A DNA stretch of 64,000 bases from Olsenella timonensis. GTDB lineage: Bacteria; Actinomycetota; Coriobacteriia; Coriobacteriales; Atopobiaceae. Location of the stretch: the NCBI RefSeq assembly GCF_900119915.1, contig NZ_LT635455.1, forward strand, positions 1,922,001 through 1,986,000, written 5' to 3'. The notes under the pieces are model-generated. The model saw only the letters and a list, made by a program, of their open reading frames with translations, ran no database searches and was not told the DNA's origin. A program made the position numbers and the translations under genes. Positions 31,712 through 40,996 of the stretch are shown here, piece after piece (position 1 is the first letter of the stretch; every line of letters starts with the position of its first letter).

Positions 31712-32746
31712 TCACTCGGCCCCCTCCGAGGCCGCCTCGATCTTGGGGGCGCACACGAGCAGCGTGCGGCCGTCGTCCCCGTAGTCGTAGTTGCAGGTGC
31801 ACAGCGTCAGGACGTGGCTCGTCTGCGCGATGGTCGCCTCCGCCTCGGGGCTCTCCGCCACCGCGCGGCCGAGAAGGTCGCTCAGGTAGGCGCGCAGCTC
31901 GTCGTCGGACTCAAACACGAACCGGCGCGCGTTCTCGTCGCTCGCGTCGGTCTGGTAGATCAGTAGCGGGGTGAGCTCGTAGGTCGCCTCCTCCGTCACG
32001 TACCAGACCGTGGAGACGCCGTCGAACATCCCCTGGTCGACCATGTCCGAGACGGCCTTGAACATGGAGCCGTTGCGCAGGTGGTGGCCGTAGATGAGGC
32101 TCTGCCCGTCGACCATGCCCGGCGCGGTGTTCTCGTAGTCCATGAAGATGGCGCCGCCGAGCGACGACTGCCCGTCTCCGCCGAGGGAGAGGTACTTCTC
32201 GTTGTCAGATGCCTGGTAGACGGGGAAGTTCACCACGGTGCCGGGAATCTGCACCCAGCCCACGACCTCGTCGTTGACGGCCTTCAGGCCATCCCAGTCA
32301 ACCTGCGGGGGCGTGGTGCCGTTGTCGGAGACGTCGGCGTAGGTGGCCAGCTCCTCGTTGATGACGTCCTGCTGGTGGTAGCGCCACTGGTTGAAGATCC
32401 AAATCCCCGCGGCCGTGGCGATGAGCGCGAAGCCCACCACGAACAGGACGACCGAGACGATTCGCCCCGCGCGCTTCCTGGGGTCGCGGCTCCGACGACC
32501 GGAGAGGTCGTACGGGTCGGTCTCGGCGAAGTGGGAGCGCCTGCGCCGGCGGTCGACCGGCTCGCCGGACACCACGGGAATGTAGTGGGCGGCCGAGCTG
32601 TGGGGGGTGTCCGCCGCGTGGGGGTTGCCCTCCGGCGCGTGGTAGGACTCGTCGCCGCCCCTGCGGGTGGTGAGGCGCGTGCGCGGGTTGCCGCCCACGC
32701 GTCGCCGCTCCGGGCCGTCCTCCGGTTGCCTGAAGTGCGATGCCAT
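31712..32746 (-). CDS. srtB: Class B sortase
   Basis: 344 residues, membrane-anchored transpeptidase. A ~115-residue basic, disordered cytoplasmic N-terminus (RRRRSHFAETDPYDLSGRRS) precedes one helix (IVSVVLFVVGFALIATAAGI). The catalytic domain has His in SLIYGHHLRNGSMFK, Cys in LTLCTCNYDYGDDGRTLLVC and Arg after it. The region NDEVVGWVQIPGTVVNFPVY is typical of class B. The ATG at 32746 has GGGAGGGG upstream; longer frames run over purE. It lies 32 nt after purE and 46 nt before purF, inside the purine operon. No substrate with a class B signal was seen in the window. Confidence 0.93.
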   Translation of the reverse strand: MASHFRQPEDGPERRRVGGNPRTRLTTRRGGDESYHAPEGNPHAADTPHSSAAHYIPVVSGEPVDRRRRRSHFAETDPYDLSGRRSRDPRKRAGRIVSVVLFVVGFALIATAAGIWIFNQWRYHQQDVINEELATYADVSDNGTTPPQVDWDGLKAVNDEVVGWVQIPGTVVNFPVYQASDNEKYLSLGGDGQSSLGGAIFMDYENTAPGMVDGQSLIYGHHLRNGSMFKAVSDMVDQGMFDGVSTVWYVTEEATYELTPLLIYQTDASDENARRFVFESDDELRAYLSDLLGRAVAESPEAEATIAQTSHVLTLCTCNYDYGDDGRTLLVCAPKIEAASEGAE

Positions 32747-32778
32747 CGCCCCTCCCTCGGGCCAGGCGAGCCGCGGGG

Positions 32779-33240
32779 CTACGCCTCGGCCATCTGGCGC
32801 TTGAACTCCACGATCTTGTCGCGGTACTCCGGCATGGTGGCCCCGAGGATCTGCGTGGCGTAGATGGCGGCGTTCTTCGCGCCGTTGATCGCGACGCAGG
32901 CCACCGGGACGCCCGAGGGCATCTGCACCATGGAGAGCAGCGAGTCCATCCCGCCGAGGTCGGAGGTCTTCATGGGCACGCCGATGATGGGGAGCGGCGT
33001 GAACGCCGCCACGACGCCGCCGAGGTGGGCGGCCTTGCCGGCGGCGGCGATGATCACGCGCAGGCCGCGCTCGGCCGCGGTGCCCGCCCACTCGTGGACC
33101 TTGTCGGGGTTGCGGTGCGCGCTGGCGATGACCAGCTCGTACGGAACGCCCAGCTCCTCGAGCTGCTTGGTGCACGCCTCCATGGTGGGCAGGTCGGACT
33201 TGGAACCCATGATGATTCCCACGAGCGGCTGGTCGGCCAT
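32779..33240 (-). CDS. purE: N5-carboxyaminoimidazole ribonucleotide mutase
   Basis: 153 residues, class I PurE. Landmarks: VGIIMGSKSDLPTMEACTKQ, YELVIASAHRNPDKVHEW, VIIAAAGKAAHLGGVVAAFT, PIIGVPMKTSDLGGMDSLLS and VPVACVAINGAKNAAIYATQ. It normally works with PurK, which is not in the window. The ATG at 33240 follows AGGGAGGAG. It is the promoter-proximal gene of the operon, with a -10 at 33275-33280. Confidence 0.95.
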   Translation of the reverse strand: MADQPLVGIIMGSKSDLPTMEACTKQLEELGVPYELVIASAHRNPDKVHEWAGTAAERGLRVIIAAAGKAAHLGGVVAAFTPLPIIGVPMKTSDLGGMDSLLSMVQMPSGVPVACVAINGAKNAAIYATQILGATMPEYRDKIVEFKRQMAEA

Positions 33241-33274
33241 GTTGCTCCTCCCTTGTTAATTCATGCGCTTTCCT

Positions 33275-33280
33275 AGTATA
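33275..33280 (-). promoter_or_regulatory. -10 of the purE-srtB-purF-purM operon
   Basis: TATACT on the minus strand, ~35 nt before the purE ATG, implies a leader of about 27 nt. A recognisable -35 is missing, and no PurR-type box or purine riboswitch is visible in this short leader. Confidence 0.5.
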
Positions 33281-33351
33281 CGCGACGCAAAAGAGGTCTA
33301 TGCTTGCGACTTGTACGCTGGTCCATCAGTCCGCGGACAAAGGAGAATCCC

Positions 33352-34233
33352 ATGAACAACGCCAGCAGTCTGTGCCTCTACCAGCGCGAGGGCGGCTACC
33401 TGCCGCGCGTCGCGGCCGTCCACGACCTGTGCGGCTACGGCAAGTGCTCGCTCGGCATCGCCATCCCGGTGCTGTCGGCCGCCGGCATCGACGTGTGCCC
33501 CGTGCCCACGTCGCTCTTCTCGGCCCACACGCGCTTCCCCCGGTTCTACATGCACGACACCACCCCCATGCTGGGCGACTACCTCGACGCCTGGCGCGAC
33601 GAGGGCATCGAGCTCGACGGCGTGTACTCAGGGTTCCTGGGCTCGGCCGAGCAGGTCGACGCCATCCTGCGCCTCTACCGCGAGTACCCGAACGCCCTGC
33701 GCCTGGTGGACCCGGTGATGGGCGACGGCGGATCCAAGTACCCCACCTACACCGACGAGATGTGCGAGGCCACGCGCGGCCTGGTGGACGGCGCCGACGT
33801 GCTCACGCCCAACCTGACCGAGGCCTCGATCCTCACCGGCATCCCCTACGAGAGCCAGGACGTGGATGAGGCCTATGTGCGGCGCATCACCGACGCGCTG
33901 CTGGGGCAGGGTGCCAAGTCGGTGGTCGTCAAGGGCGTGGTCCACGCGGGCGAGAAGGTCATCCGCAACTACGTGGCCGTGGCCGACGGTGACGGCACGC
34001 CGGAGGAGGTCAGCGGCGAGCTGCTCCCGTACATGCTGCACGGCACGGGCGACCTCTTCGCGTCGGGCCTCGTCGCGGCCATCTACGCAGGTCGCGACCT
34101 GCTCTCCGCGGTGGGCTTTGCGAGCGAGCTGGTGCGGCACGCCATGCAGATCACGCCGGAGCAGCCCGACTATCAGGTGCGCGGCGTGAGCTTTGAGAGC
34201 GTGCTCGGGGACGTGACGGCGCTTCTCGGATAG
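33352..34233 (+). CDS. Pyridoxal/pyridoxamine kinase
   Basis: 293 residues, ribokinase-fold kinase making PLP precursors. Segments: RVAAVHDLCGYGKCSLGIAI, PVPTSLFSAHTRFPRFYM, VYSGFLGSAEQVDAI, LVDPVMGDGGSKYPTYT, VLTPNLTEASILTG and the catalytic anion-hole region LHGTGDLFASGLVAAI. The ATG at 33352 has AAAGGAGAA upstream. It is divergent from purE and single-gene. PdxY/PdxK cannot be separated by eye. Confidence 0.92.
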   Translation: MNNASSLCLYQREGGYLPRVAAVHDLCGYGKCSLGIAIPVLSAAGIDVCPVPTSLFSAHTRFPRFYMHDTTPMLGDYLDAWRDEGIELDGVYSGFLGSAEQVDAILRLYREYPNALRLVDPVMGDGGSKYPTYTDEMCEATRGLVDGADVLTPNLTEASILTGIPYESQDVDEAYVRRITDALLGQGAKSVVVKGVVHAGEKVIRNYVAVADGDGTPEEVSGELLPYMLHGTGDLFASGLVAAIYAGRDLLSAVGFASELVRHAMQITPEQPDYQVRGVSFESVLGDVTALLG

Positions 34234-34278
34234 GGCCGGTCCGGGCACCGGGGACCGACCCGGCGCCGGCGAGCGGCG

Positions 34279-35820
34279 CTAGAGGCAGAAGCCCGCGATG
34301 ACGTCGAACTCGTAGACGGGATTGCGCGCGTAGTTGGGGTCGCCCTCGGGCGTCACCGTCATCTGGTAGCTCCCGTCGGACGAGGCGCCGCGCATCCACC
34401 AGTAGTCGTCGGCGAGGACGAGCGCGGACGTGGCAAGCCCGTTGACGCCCTGGTCGAAGAAGAGGCGGTACTGAGCCCCCTCTGCGGCGCGGCCGCTGGG
34501 GGGCGTGCCGCAGAGCTCCGAGTAGGACAGCAGCCACAGCGAGTCGGAGGTCTCGCACTGGCTGCCCGCGGGGTCGTTGCTGAGCTTGGTCACGGGGACG
34601 ATGAGGTCGGCGAGCCCCTCGGGCAGCTCGGCGGCGACGCTCTGGTTGAGCCAGGAGCGCAGCGGGGAGTCCTCCCAGGACACGGACCCTCCCTCGGGGT
34701 TGTACGCCTGCTTGCCCAGGGACGCGCGCGTCACGAACGTGAGGCCAGCGACGCCCGAGCCGTCGGAGCGCTCGTCGCTGCGGACGCCCGCAACGGCGAC
34801 GGGCACCGTGGTGCCGTTCGACAGCTCGAGGTCCTTGGTCTGTGTCTCGTCGACCCTGCCGTCGGCGTCGCAGAGGTTGTAGTCGGCAGCGATCCTGACG
34901 CCCTCGTCGTCGGAGGACGCGTCGGCGACAAGCGCGGCGATCTGGGCGAGCTCCTCCCAGGAGTAGTCCCCGAGGGCGTCACGGGTCTCGGGGGCGCCCT
35001 CCGGGAGCGTCTCGTCCTCTTCCTCCTCCTGCTTCTCCTCGTCGTCCGCCTCGAGCGGCGGGATGCTGCCGTCCGAGGGGGGCTGCACCACGGGCGCCGG
35101 GGCGTCATCGGGGGCAAAGGGCCCGAGCCAGCTCGTGCCCAGGAGGACGAGGGCCGACACGGCAACGAGCGCGACCGCGGCGATGCCGGCGACGAGGGCG
35201 AAGGTGGGCACGCGGCTCCCCTCAAAGCCCTCCGCGACCGTCCGGCCCCCCTTGCGGAGCTGTCGGCCGGCGGACGCAAGGCCCTTCCCGGCCTTGCCGA
35301 GCAGGTCGGAGGCCGTCTTGGCGACGTCCGCGGCGGGCGCCGGGCGCGGCTCTGTGGGCTCCGAGAGCTCGGCGGCGGGCGCCGGGGCGTCCTTCTCGCC
35401 CTCGTCCGCGGCCTCCACCCGGGGCTCGACGGCACCCTCGGCCGCGTCGGGCCGACCCGTCTGCTCAACCTGCTCAACCTGCTCGAACCGCTCGGTCTGC
35501 TCGCTCAGGTCGGCCCCCTCGGCCTGGTCGGCCGTCTCCTGGGCGGGCGCCGGCTCCTGGATCACGGCCGGCTCCTGCGGCCGGATACTGGGCAGCTTGG
35601 AACGCAGGTCGCCACGAGCGGCGGCTCGACGGGCGCGGGGCTCGAGGGTGTAGGCGCGCGGGGGCGGGGCGAGCGGGACCAGCGGCACGGCTCCCGCGGA
35701 GAGCGGGTCGAGCGGCTCCTCGAGGCGCCTCGGCGCGGGGACCTCCTCGACTGGCGCCCCGCAGACGTAGCAGAAGCGAGCGCTCTCGGGCAGCTCCTCG
35801 CCGCACTTCTTGCACCTCAT
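34279..35820 (-). CDS. Zinc-ribbon, single-helix membrane protein with DUF6273 domain
   Basis: 513 residues. The N-terminal zinc ribbon is CKKCGEELPESARFCYVCGA. A long acidic, Pro/Glu-rich cytoplasmic linker follows (residues ~60-190; EQTERFEQVEQVEQ). One helix (FALVAGIAAVALVAVSALVL) leads to an exported C-terminal domain of DUF6273 type: LRSWLNQSVAAELPEGLADL, DSLWLLSYSEL and YWWMRGASSDGSYQMTVTPE. The ATG at 35820 has AAGGAGGG. Function unknown; such proteins may sense or bind something outside and report via the zinc ribbon. It probably shares an operon with the gene upstream. Confidence 0.82.
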   Translation of the reverse strand: MRCKKCGEELPESARFCYVCGAPVEEVPAPRRLEEPLDPLSAGAVPLVPLAPPPRAYTLEPRARRAAARGDLRSKLPSIRPQEPAVIQEPAPAQETADQAEGADLSEQTERFEQVEQVEQTGRPDAAEGAVEPRVEAADEGEKDAPAPAAELSEPTEPRPAPAADVAKTASDLLGKAGKGLASAGRQLRKGGRTVAEGFEGSRVPTFALVAGIAAVALVAVSALVLLGTSWLGPFAPDDAPAPVVQPPSDGSIPPLEADDEEKQEEEEDETLPEGAPETRDALGDYSWEELAQIAALVADASSDDEGVRIAADYNLCDADGRVDETQTKDLELSNGTTVPVAVAGVRSDERSDGSGVAGLTFVTRASLGKQAYNPEGGSVSWEDSPLRSWLNQSVAAELPEGLADLIVPVTKLSNDPAGSQCETSDSLWLLSYSELCGTPPSGRAAEGAQYRLFFDQGVNGLATSALVLADDYWWMRGASSDGSYQMTVTPEGDPNYARNPVYEFDVIAGFCL

Positions 35821-35925
35821 GGACGGCCCTCCTTAGTCGATTCGTCAACATGGTAGCGTGACGGGAGCGACATGGGGAGGGTCATGCGCGGAGCCGTTCC
35901 CCGAGCGGCGCCGGCGCGCGGAAGA

Positions 35926-36750
35926 CTACTGCTCGATGGTGGTCTGGACCGGGGTGAAGGAGGTCGTCACCTGGTCGCGAAGCTCCCCCTGGACCGACTC
36001 GTCGATGCCGGTGATCGTACACGAGAAGTTGACTCCGTCGGCCGACTGCGTCTTCTTCCAGACGAAGGTCATGAACGAGGTCACGTCGCCCGTGGGCTTG
36101 AGGAAGCCGAACAGGGTCGACTGCTGCATGTTGCCGTCGGCGTCCACGTGCACGCTCACGTGGTAGACCACCGTGTCGATGTTGGGGTTGAGCAGGGCGT
36201 TGACGGAGAGGGCCGTGGCCTGGACCTGCGAGGACGAGAAGCACTCGAGCGCGCTCGAGGAGCTCGTGTCGACGACGCTTACCTCGATGCGGCCGGTGTT
36301 CTCGTCGGCCTCCTGGACCGTGAAGTCGGCCGGGAACTGCGTGAAGCCGTCCCCCCACTCGACGCCGCCCGCCAGCGCGCCCGCGACGGTGCGCACGCTC
36401 GCGACGTCGGCGAGGTTGGCGGTGTTGAGGCGGCGGATGACGCCAAAGACCACCTGGGCCGCCACGACGAGGACGAGGAACGTCAGGACGAAGGTGACCG
36501 CGGTGCGCGTGATGACGCGGCTGACGTCCGATCCCGAGGGGTCGTCGCCGGAGAGCGGGTCAACGTCGACCGAGACGCCCTTCTCGCGGCGGTGGGCGCG
36601 CTGGCGGCGGGCGCGCTCCTCGTCCGAGTGCCCGCTGTGGTCGACGGTCGAGAAGAGCTGCTCGGCCTCGTCTGCCGAGAGCGCGCCGCGCTGCGGGCGG
36701 GGCTCCACGTGTCTGCCGAACAAGCTCACCCCCGATCCACGTGCGCACAT
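35926..36750 (-). CDS. Single-helix membrane protein with exported domain, unknown function
   Basis: About 274 residues. The cytoplasmic N-terminus is charged (ERARRQRAHRREKGVSVDVD). One helix (FVLTFLVLVVAAQVVFGVIR) is followed by an exported ~175-residue domain (GRIEVSVVDTSSSSALECFS, NIDTVVYHVSVHVDADGNMQ, FMTFVWKKTQ). No family is recognised. Start choice is uncertain. The ATG at 36750 lies ~10 nt after a TATACT -10 and would be leaderless. A GTG at 36729 (VSLFGRHVEP) would give a leader of ~21 nt with only a weak GGATCGGGG. Both keep the same domains. Confidence 0.72.
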   Translation of the reverse strand: MCARGSGVSLFGRHVEPRPQRGALSADEAEQLFSTVDHSGHSDEERARRQRAHRREKGVSVDVDPLSGDDPSGSDVSRVITRTAVTFVLTFLVLVVAAQVVFGVIRRLNTANLADVASVRTVAGALAGGVEWGDGFTQFPADFTVQEADENTGRIEVSVVDTSSSSALECFSSSQVQATALSVNALLNPNIDTVVYHVSVHVDADGNMQQSTLFGFLKPTGDVTSFMTFVWKKTQSADGVNFSCTITGIDESVQGELRDQVTTSFTPVQTTIEQ

Positions 36751-36760
36751 ATCGACCGCC

Positions 36761-36766
36761 AGTATA
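36761..36766 (-). promoter_or_regulatory. -10 hexamer TATACT before the 35926-36750 gene
   Basis: On the minus strand, 10 nt upstream of the ATG at 36750, giving either a leaderless mRNA or a very short leader to the GTG at 36729. Confidence 0.45.
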
Positions 36767-36780
36767 GCGCGGCATGGCCG

Positions 36781-36830
36781 CGGGCCGCAGATGGACGCTT
36801 TCCGGGCCAAAAACGTCCACATGCGGCCCG
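36781..36830. repeat. Inverted-repeat element with CCAAAAA loop, plus adjoining direct repeat
   Basis: Arms CGGGCCGCAGATGGACG (36781-36797) and CGTCCACATGCGGCCCG (36814-36830) pair with two central mismatches over a 16-nt loop that includes GGGCCAAAAA. Next to it, GACTCCGGGGGTTGTCCC is present at 36868-36887 and nearly repeated at 36839-36857, the right copy lying between CTAAGA and TCTTAG arms. Confidence 0.8.
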
Positions 36831-36921
36831 TCGTCCAGGAGTCCGGGGGTTGTCCCGGGCGCGTCTAAGACTCCGGGGGTTGTCCCAGATTCTTAGGTCA
36901 ACCGCCGAGCCGACCCCCGCG

Positions 36922-38664
36922 CTACGCGAACTGCATCTCGTAGTAGCGCGCGTACGTCCCCCCGCGGGCGAGAAGCTCCTCGTGGGTGCCGCGCTCCACC
37001 ACGCGGCCGCCCTCGATGGTCGCGATCTCGTCCGCGCCGCGAATCGTGGAGAGCCGGTGCGCGATCACGAGCGTGGTGCGGCCGCGCGAGAGCTCCTCGA
37101 GCGACTCCTGGACGGCCTGCTCGCTCTCGTTGTCCAGCGCGGAGGTCGCCTCGTCGAAGATCAGGATCGGCGGGTTCTTGAGGAAGACGCGCGCGATCGC
37201 GATGCGCTGCTTCTGACCACCGGAGAGGTGGCTGCCCCGCTCACCGACTTGCGTCTCGTAGCCCTCCGGCAGCCCGTCGATGAACTCCGCGATGTTGGCG
37301 CGGCGCGCGGCGAGGCGGATCTCCGCCGCGGTGGCGTCGGGGCAGCCGTAGGCGATGTTCTCGGCGATGGTCCCGTCGAAGAGGTAGACGTCCTGCTGCA
37401 CCAGGCCGATGGACTCACGCAGGCTCCGCTGCGTCACGTCGCGCACATCCTGGCCGTCGATCGTGACCGAGCCGGCGTCCACGTCGTAGAAGCGCGGCAG
37501 CAGTGCGCACGTCGTGGACTTGCCTCCCCCGGAGGGCCCCACCAGCGCGATGGTCTCCCCGGGACGGATGTCCAGGGTGAGGCCGCGGATGACCTCGCCC
37601 TTCTCGCCCGGAGCGTCCTTTGCGTCGGGGTAGGCGAAGTGGACGTCGCGGTAGCTGATGGCGCCGTCGCTCACGCGCAGCGCCCGCGCGCCCGGGCGGT
37701 CCTGGATCTGCGGCTGCTCGTCGAGGACCTCGCAGAAGCGGCGGAAGCCCGCGATGGCCTTCTGGAACGTCTCGGTGAAGTCGAGGATCTGGGTGATCGG
37801 AGCGGTGAAGAGCGAGATGTAGAGCGCGTAGGTCGCCAGGTCCGCCGGCTCCATCTGGCCGCGGGCGATCAGCCAGCCGCCGAGGACCACCACCACGGTG
37901 TTGAGCGCGCCCATCATGACGGCGATGGCGGCCTGGTAGCGGCCCATGGCGCGGTACATCCGCGTCTTGGAGTCGAGGTAGGCGTCGTTGCTCGCGCGGA
38001 ACTTCTCGCTCTCCGCGTCCTCGGCGGCAAAGCCCTTGACCACGCGCATGCCGCCGAGCGCGTCCTCCAGGCGGGAGTTGACCCCGGAGATGCGCACGCG
38101 GTTCTCGGTGTAGACGGCGCGCATCCGCACGTTGGCCCAGACGTTGTAGGCAACGAGCAGGCAGGCGATAAGGGCGAGCGCGGCCGTGAGCGGCGCGTTG
38201 ATCGTGGAGAGTATCACGAAGCTGCCCGCTATCTCCACGACGCCTATCAGCAGGAACTCCGGGCCGTGGTGGGCGGCCTCAGAGATGTCAAAGAGGTCGG
38301 AGACCAGGCGGCTCATGAGGTCGCCGGAGCGGTTGCGGTCAAAGAACGAGAAGCTCTGGCGCACGTAGGCGTCGAAGAGGTCCTCGCGCATGCGGCTCTC
38401 CATGCGCGCACCCATGACGTGGCCCCAGTAGATGACGAAGTAACGGCACACGAAGCGCAGCGCGTACATGGCGACGAGGCCGACGGCGACGTAGGCCAGC
38501 ACGCCGAGGATGGCGTCCGGGCCCTCCGTGAACAGGCCGCCGGCAAGACCGCGCAGTATCTGTGGGAACGCGAGGTCCACCGCCGCGACCGTGACGGCGG
38601 CGGCGATGTCCGTCACGAAGAGGTGCAGCTGGCCTCGGTAGTAAGTGAGAAAGCGCTTGAGCAT
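36922..38664 (-). CDS. ABC transporter, fused membrane and ATPase domains (multidrug/lipid exporter type)
   Basis: 580 residues, half-size exporter that would dimerise. Six-helix membrane domain ~10-320 (VAYVAVGLVAMYALRFVCRY, IVILSTINAPLTAALALIAC). ATPase ~340-575: Walker A ALVGPSGGGKSTTCALL, Q-loop SIGLVQQDVYLFDG, signature HLSGGQKQRIAIARVF, Walker B PPILIFDEATSALDNESEQA, switch His in TLVIAHRLSTIRGADEIA. The ATG at 38664 has GGAG upstream. Substrate is unknown. It stands alone between the NUDIX gene and the unknown membrane gene. Confidence 0.93.
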   Translation of the reverse strand: MLKRFLTYYRGQLHLFVTDIAAAVTVAAVDLAFPQILRGLAGGLFTEGPDAILGVLAYVAVGLVAMYALRFVCRYFVIYWGHVMGARMESRMREDLFDAYVRQSFSFFDRNRSGDLMSRLVSDLFDISEAAHHGPEFLLIGVVEIAGSFVILSTINAPLTAALALIACLLVAYNVWANVRMRAVYTENRVRISGVNSRLEDALGGMRVVKGFAAEDAESEKFRASNDAYLDSKTRMYRAMGRYQAAIAVMMGALNTVVVVLGGWLIARGQMEPADLATYALYISLFTAPITQILDFTETFQKAIAGFRRFCEVLDEQPQIQDRPGARALRVSDGAISYRDVHFAYPDAKDAPGEKGEVIRGLTLDIRPGETIALVGPSGGGKSTTCALLPRFYDVDAGSVTIDGQDVRDVTQRSLRESIGLVQQDVYLFDGTIAENIAYGCPDATAAEIRLAARRANIAEFIDGLPEGYETQVGERGSHLSGGQKQRIAIARVFLKNPPILIFDEATSALDNESEQAVQESLEELSRGRTTLVIAHRLSTIRGADEIATIEGGRVVERGTHEELLARGGTYARYYEMQFA

Positions 38665-38764
38665 GGAGCGGCTCCGTCGTCTGGGGTTTGGGGTCCGGCG
38701 CACTAGGGTAACACGCGCGATGGCGCGGGTCACGGACCCAATCCCGGTCCGGCCCCGGGCGACG

Positions 38765-39484
38765 CTACTCCTCCGGCTCCGGGGTGAGGCGGTGCATGAC
38801 GGCGTCGCAGATGAGCGCGCCCACGACGGTCTTGGCGTCCTCGATGCGACCGTCGAGCACGGCGTCCACGAGCTCCTCGAGCGGGACGAGGTCGACGTTG
38901 ATGAACTCGTCGGCGTCGGGGTCGGAGCGCGAGAACTCGAGGCCGGTTGCCATGTAGACGTGGATGAGCTCGTCGGTGAAGCCGTCCGAGGTGGCGATCG
39001 TGGTCAGAAACGCGATCTTCTCGGCCGACATGCCGGTCTCCTCCAGCAGCTCGCGGCCGGCACACTCGAGCGGGTCCTCGCCGGGGGCGAGCTTTCCGGC
39101 GGGAATCTCCACGGTCACGCGTCCGAGCGCGGTGCGGTACTGGCGCACGAGGCAGATGCGGCCGTCCTCGGTGAGCGCGACGACGGCGACGGCCCCGGGG
39201 TGGCGCACCACGTCGCGGATGGCGGCACGTCCGTCGGGGAGCTGCACGCGGAGGCGGTCGACGTTGAAGATGCGCCCGGTCCAGGCCACGTCCTCGGTGA
39301 GCGGCCTCTCGGCGAGCGCCGCGTCGCGGGGGTCGTCGTCCCCGAGCACGAGGCTGCGGCGGACGGGCTCGCCGGAGAGGTGGTCGAGGTTGGTGCGGTC
39401 GCCGTCGTAGGTGAAGGCGGCGACGGACTCGCGCATGTCGTCGAGCGCGTCGTCGAGCCGCGGGCTCTTGTCGGTGTCGGGCAT
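38765..39484 (-). CDS. NUDIX hydrolase, ADP-ribose pyrophosphatase type
   Basis: 239 residues. The complete NUDIX box is GKLAPGEDPLECAGRELLEE followed by TGM. The segment DVVRHPGAVAVVALTEDGRI with LVRQYRTALGRVTVEIPAGK is characteristic of NudF-like ADP-sugar pyrophosphatases. An extra ~45-residue N-terminus (MPDTDKSPRLDDALDDMRES) is less usual. The start at 39484 has AAGGAGGA upstream. A GTGAATTCAC double palindrome lies behind its promoter region. Confidence 0.9.
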   Translation of the reverse strand: MPDTDKSPRLDDALDDMRESVAAFTYDGDRTNLDHLSGEPVRRSLVLGDDDPRDAALAERPLTEDVAWTGRIFNVDRLRVQLPDGRAAIRDVVRHPGAVAVVALTEDGRICLVRQYRTALGRVTVEIPAGKLAPGEDPLECAGRELLEETGMSAEKIAFLTTIATSDGFTDELIHVYMATGLEFSRSDPDADEFINVDLVPLEELVDAVLDGRIEDAKTVVGALICDAVMHRLTPEPEE

Positions 39485-39551
39485 CGGTCCTCCTTGGGGC
39501 GGTCGTTCTTGTCGCCCTCATGATAGGCCAACGGGGTGAGCGGGGGTAAAG

Positions 39552-39632
39552 GGCCGCTCGTGAATTCACGAGCGCACGCGCGCCCCGACTTTTGACGCGT
39601 AGGGGGCCGCACGTGAATTCACGAGCGACCCC
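39552..39632. repeat. Double-palindrome element, GTGAATTCAC family (copy 4)
   Basis: CCGCTCGTGAATTCACGAGC (39554-39573) and GCACGTGAATTCACGAGC (39609-39626) are separated by ~35 nt including CCCCGACTTTTGACG. Outer GGGGCC/GGGGG and CCCCC tracts add pairing. It occupies most of the intergenic gap between purD and the NUDIX gene. Confidence 0.85.
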
Positions 39633-39655
39633 CTGTCGAGAAGCGCGTGGCCCCC

Positions 39656-40945
39656 CTACCGCTTTACCGCGCGCATGCCGATGTCGCTGCGGTAGGTCTT
39701 GCCCTCGAAGTCGATGAGGTCACAGGCCGCGTACGCCCGCTCGCGCGCCTCCTCGAAGGTGGGCGCGACCGCCGTGACGTCCAGCACGCGGCCGCCGGCG
39801 GTGACGAGCGAGCCGTCCTCGGCGAGGGCGGTGCCCGCGTGGTAGACGGTCACGCCCTCGAGGGCCTCCGCGCGCTCGATGCCGGTGATGACCTTGCCCT
39901 TCTCGTAGGCGCCGGGGTAGCCGGCCGAGGTGAGCACCACCGAGACCGCCCAGTCGTCGTCCCAGGTGACCATGTCCTCGGAGAGGGTCCCGTCGTCACA
40001 GGCGAGGAAGAGGTCCACGAGGTCGCCGCGCATGCGCGGCAGGACGACCTGGGTCTCGGGGTCGCCGAAGCGCGCGTTGAACTCCAGGACCTTGGGGCCC
40101 TCGGAGGTGAGCATGAAGCCGCCGTAGAGGCATCCCGAGTACGTGACGCCCTCCTCGGAAAGCTCGGCGACGACCTTGCGCTCGATCTCGACCATCGCGG
40201 CGAGCTGGTCGGCGGAGACCAGGTGCTCGGGCACCGGCGAGTAGACGCCCATGCCGCCGGTATTGGGGCCGAGGTCGCCGTCGAGCGCGCGCTTGTGGTC
40301 CTGGGCGGTGGCGAGCGGCACCACGGTCGTGCCGTCGGTGAGCGCCAACAGCGAGCACTCGGGGCCGTCGAGGGTCTCCTCCACCACGACGGTGGCGCCC
40401 GCCTCGCCGAACGCGCCGGAGAAGCACTCGCGCACGCCGGCCAGGGCCTCCTCGGTGGTCTTGGCCACGATCACGCCCTTGCCCGCGGCCAGGCCGTCGG
40501 CCTTGACCACGATCGGGGCGCCGACGCGACGCACGTAGTCGGCGCAGGACTCCTCGTCGGTGAAGGTGCGGTAGGCGGCCGTGGGGACGCCCGCACGGCT
40601 CATGACCTGCTTGGCGAACTTCTTCGAGCCCTCCATCTGGGCCGCGTCCGCGTTGGGGCCAAAGCACGCGATGCCCGCAGAACGCACGGCGTCGGCGACG
40701 CCGGCGACGAGCGGCGCCTCCGGGCCGATGACCACGAGCCCGATCCCGTGGGCGCGCGCCCACTCCGCCACCTCGACCGGCGACTCGGCGTCGAGCCCCG
40801 CGACCTTCTCGGCCATCACGTCCATGCCGCCGTTGCCCGGCGCCACGTAGAGCCGGCCCGCGCGCGGGGACTCCGCCAGCTTGGCGAGAAGCGCGTGCTC
40901 GCGGCCGCCGGAGCCCAGGAGCAGGATGTCGACCTTCTTCTTCAT
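39656..40945 (-). CDS. purD: Phosphoribosylamine-glycine ligase
   Basis: 429 residues, ATP-grasp GAR synthetase. Landmarks: [56 protein letters not shown], the ATP-grasp [40 protein letters not shown] and [19 protein letters not shown]. The ATG at 40945 follows GAAGGAGG; an upstream ATG (40975) is not needed. It is the third gene of purA-degV-purD, 51 nt after degV. Confidence 0.96.
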   Translation of the reverse strand: MKKKVDILLLGSGGREHALLAKLAESPRAGRLYVAPGNGGMDVMAEKVAGLDAESPVEVAEWARAHGIGLVVIGPEAPLVAGVADAVRSAGIACFGPNADAAQMEGSKKFAKQVMSRAGVPTAAYRTFTDEESCADYVRRVGAPIVVKADGLAAGKGVIVAKTTEEALAGVRECFSGAFGEAGATVVVEETLDGPECSLLALTDGTTVVPLATAQDHKRALDGDLGPNTGGMGVYSPVPEHLVSADQLAAMVEIERKVVAELSEEGVTYSGCLYGGFMLTSEGPKVLEFNARFGDPETQVVLPRMRGDLVDLFLACDDGTLSEDMVTWDDDWAVSVVLTSAGYPGAYEKGKVITGIERAEALEGVTVYHAGTALAEDGSLVTAGGRVLDVTAVAPTFEEARERAYAACDLIDFEGKTYRSDIGMRAVKR

Positions 40946-40996
40946 GAGAACCTCCTTCTCGGCCGCCCCCTCCACCCGGCGGGGCGGCGACAGACT

